The position numbers and the translations under genes were made by a program. The notes below the pieces were generated by a model. The model ran no database searches. It saw only the letters and a list, made by a program, of their open reading frames with translations, and was not told where the DNA came from. Source: Bradyrhizobiaceae bacterium PARB1 (GTDB taxonomy: Bacteria > Pseudomonadota > Alphaproteobacteria > Rhizobiales > Xanthobacteraceae). From it: a stretch of DNA of 64,000 nt. Shown piece by piece: positions 63,414 through 64,000 of this stretch (positions are counted from its first letter, which is position 1; each line of letters begins with the position of its first letter). The stretch lies in the NCBI GenBank assembly GCA_002256345.1, contig NKIY01000001.1:822194-886193 (forward strand), read 5' to 3'.

Positions 63414-63581
63414 GACGCAACTCGGCAACCCCGGGGTTCGAGAGAAGCGCGGTGATCAGTTGCGGCGACTATGAGAGAGCGCCGCAGTATCTTACTGGCG
63501 TGCGGCGCGATCCGCGTTTCGACATCTTCGGGCAACTGAGCGAAGCTGAGGAATGTGCAGCACCTTAAGGCCGAATTGGCG

Positions 63582-63606
63582 GGAACGGGTAGCTCCCTAC
63601 TTCATT
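63582..63606 (+). promoter_or_regulatory. EcfG-type promoter, GGAAC-N16-CATT
   Basis: GGAAC 63582-63586, 16 bases, CATT 63603-63606, 26 bases before ATG 63633. Confidence 0.65.
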
Positions 63607-63632
63607 GCATTCCAATATTGATAGGAGGCATC

Positions 63633-63992
63633 ATGGACGATCATCGCATATGGGCGTTCGAGGAAGGTCTCTGGACCGGCAACGCTACGCACTATCGCGA
63701 AGCTATTGATGATGAGTGCCTCATGGTGTTGCCCGCCGCTCCATTCGTCATGACGGGCGGTCAGGCCATAGAGGCGGTGTCCAAGACGCCCCGCTGGTCG
63801 AAGATCGATTTATCCGAGCGACAGATCATGCGGCCCCAAGAAGGTTTGATCGTTGTCGCTTACAAAGCCGTCGCGGTCAAAGATCACTCTGCATACGAGG
63901 CTTACTGCACTTCGACCTATCGGCGAGTTTCGCACGAAAAATGGCGCGTCGTGCAGCATCAGCAGACGCTTCCGCCGCCTGTAAGGGCTTGA
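63633..63992 (+). CDS. SnoaL/DUF4440-like protein
   Basis: 119 residues from ATG 63633 with AGGAGG upstream. MDDHRIWAFEEGLWTGNATH, YREAIDDECLMVLPAAPFVM, QAIEAVSKTPRWSKIDLSER, LIVVAYKAVAVKD, STYRRVSHEKWRVVQHQQT. The cone-shaped alpha+beta NTF2/SnoaL fold is likely. Role unknown; the stress-type promoter is clear. Confidence 0.75.
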   Translation: MDDHRIWAFEEGLWTGNATHYREAIDDECLMVLPAAPFVMTGGQAIEAVSKTPRWSKIDLSERQIMRPQEGLIVVAYKAVAVKDHSAYEAYCTSTYRRVSHEKWRVVQHQQTLPPPVRA

Positions 63993-64000
63993 TAGGCGAT

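Overview
The window looks like a chromosomal stretch of a Bradyrhizobiaceae-type alphaproteobacterium (Bradyrhizobium, Afipia or Rhodopseudomonas relatives). Reasons: high GC; the HpnE, Rnk, YjlB-cupin, DUF763, DUF3072, DUF3597 and DUF2934 families; a ROSE-type leader in front of an Hsp20 gene; and many very small conserved proteins typical of that group. I saw no rRNA, tRNA, CRISPR array, phage module or intact insertion sequence.

Layout. 0.1-7.4 kb is an ordinary catabolic block: a CaiB-type CoA transferase, a GH88-like hydrolase and a five-gene branched-chain amino acid type ABC importer with a strong hairpin after the binding-protein gene. From about 7.4 kb on the window reads as an accessory, stress-oriented region. 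It holds two Rnk-like proteins, homospermidine synthase next to hpnE, glutamate dehydrogenase, envelope stress proteins (YflT-like, PepSY-like), a long AI-2E-type permease (17.9-20 kb), a convergent acyl-CoA dehydrogenase/PIG-L/NodS-like methyltransferase/GT2 cluster (20.4-24 kb), a Crp regulator and Mn catalase with a histone-H1-like protein and an Mfd paralogue (24.5-30 kb), TspO, SDR and Zn-ADH genes, two SemiSWEETs, DUF808, a DUF763/hydrolase pair, DUF4142, a quinone-oxidoreductase-like enzyme (33-43 kb), a patch of tiny genes (43-45.5 kb), a YjlB cupin, an OprB porin with a Fet4-like permease, a hybrid histidine kinase (45.5-51.5 kb), Hsp20, a short UvrA paralogue (56.5-59 kb), a YdeP-type molybdoenzyme (60.3-62.7 kb) and a SnoaL-like protein at the end.

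Two themes tie the region together. First, at least fifteen genes on both strands are preceded by GGAAC-N16-NNTT, the EcfG (general stress sigma) promoter shape, always oriented toward the gene and usually 15-60 bases before the start; six read GGAAC-N16-CATT. The window therefore looks like a dense general-stress regulon and includes undescribed members. Second, it is littered with broken genes, especially DNA repair genes: remnants of a LigD-type ligase, XthA, DinB and a DnaQ-like exonuclease lie among intact Mfd-like and UvrA-like paralogues. DUF72, DUF1275, DUF2934, a KANL3-like hydrolase and several small genes also carry frameshifts or are fragments. Either this is an accessory stress/repair island in decay or the assembly has many single-base errors; the remnants with several lesions favour real decay.

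Also notable is a four-member family of small SANT/Myb-like proteins scattered through the window, and short single-helix membrane proteins next to stress genes.
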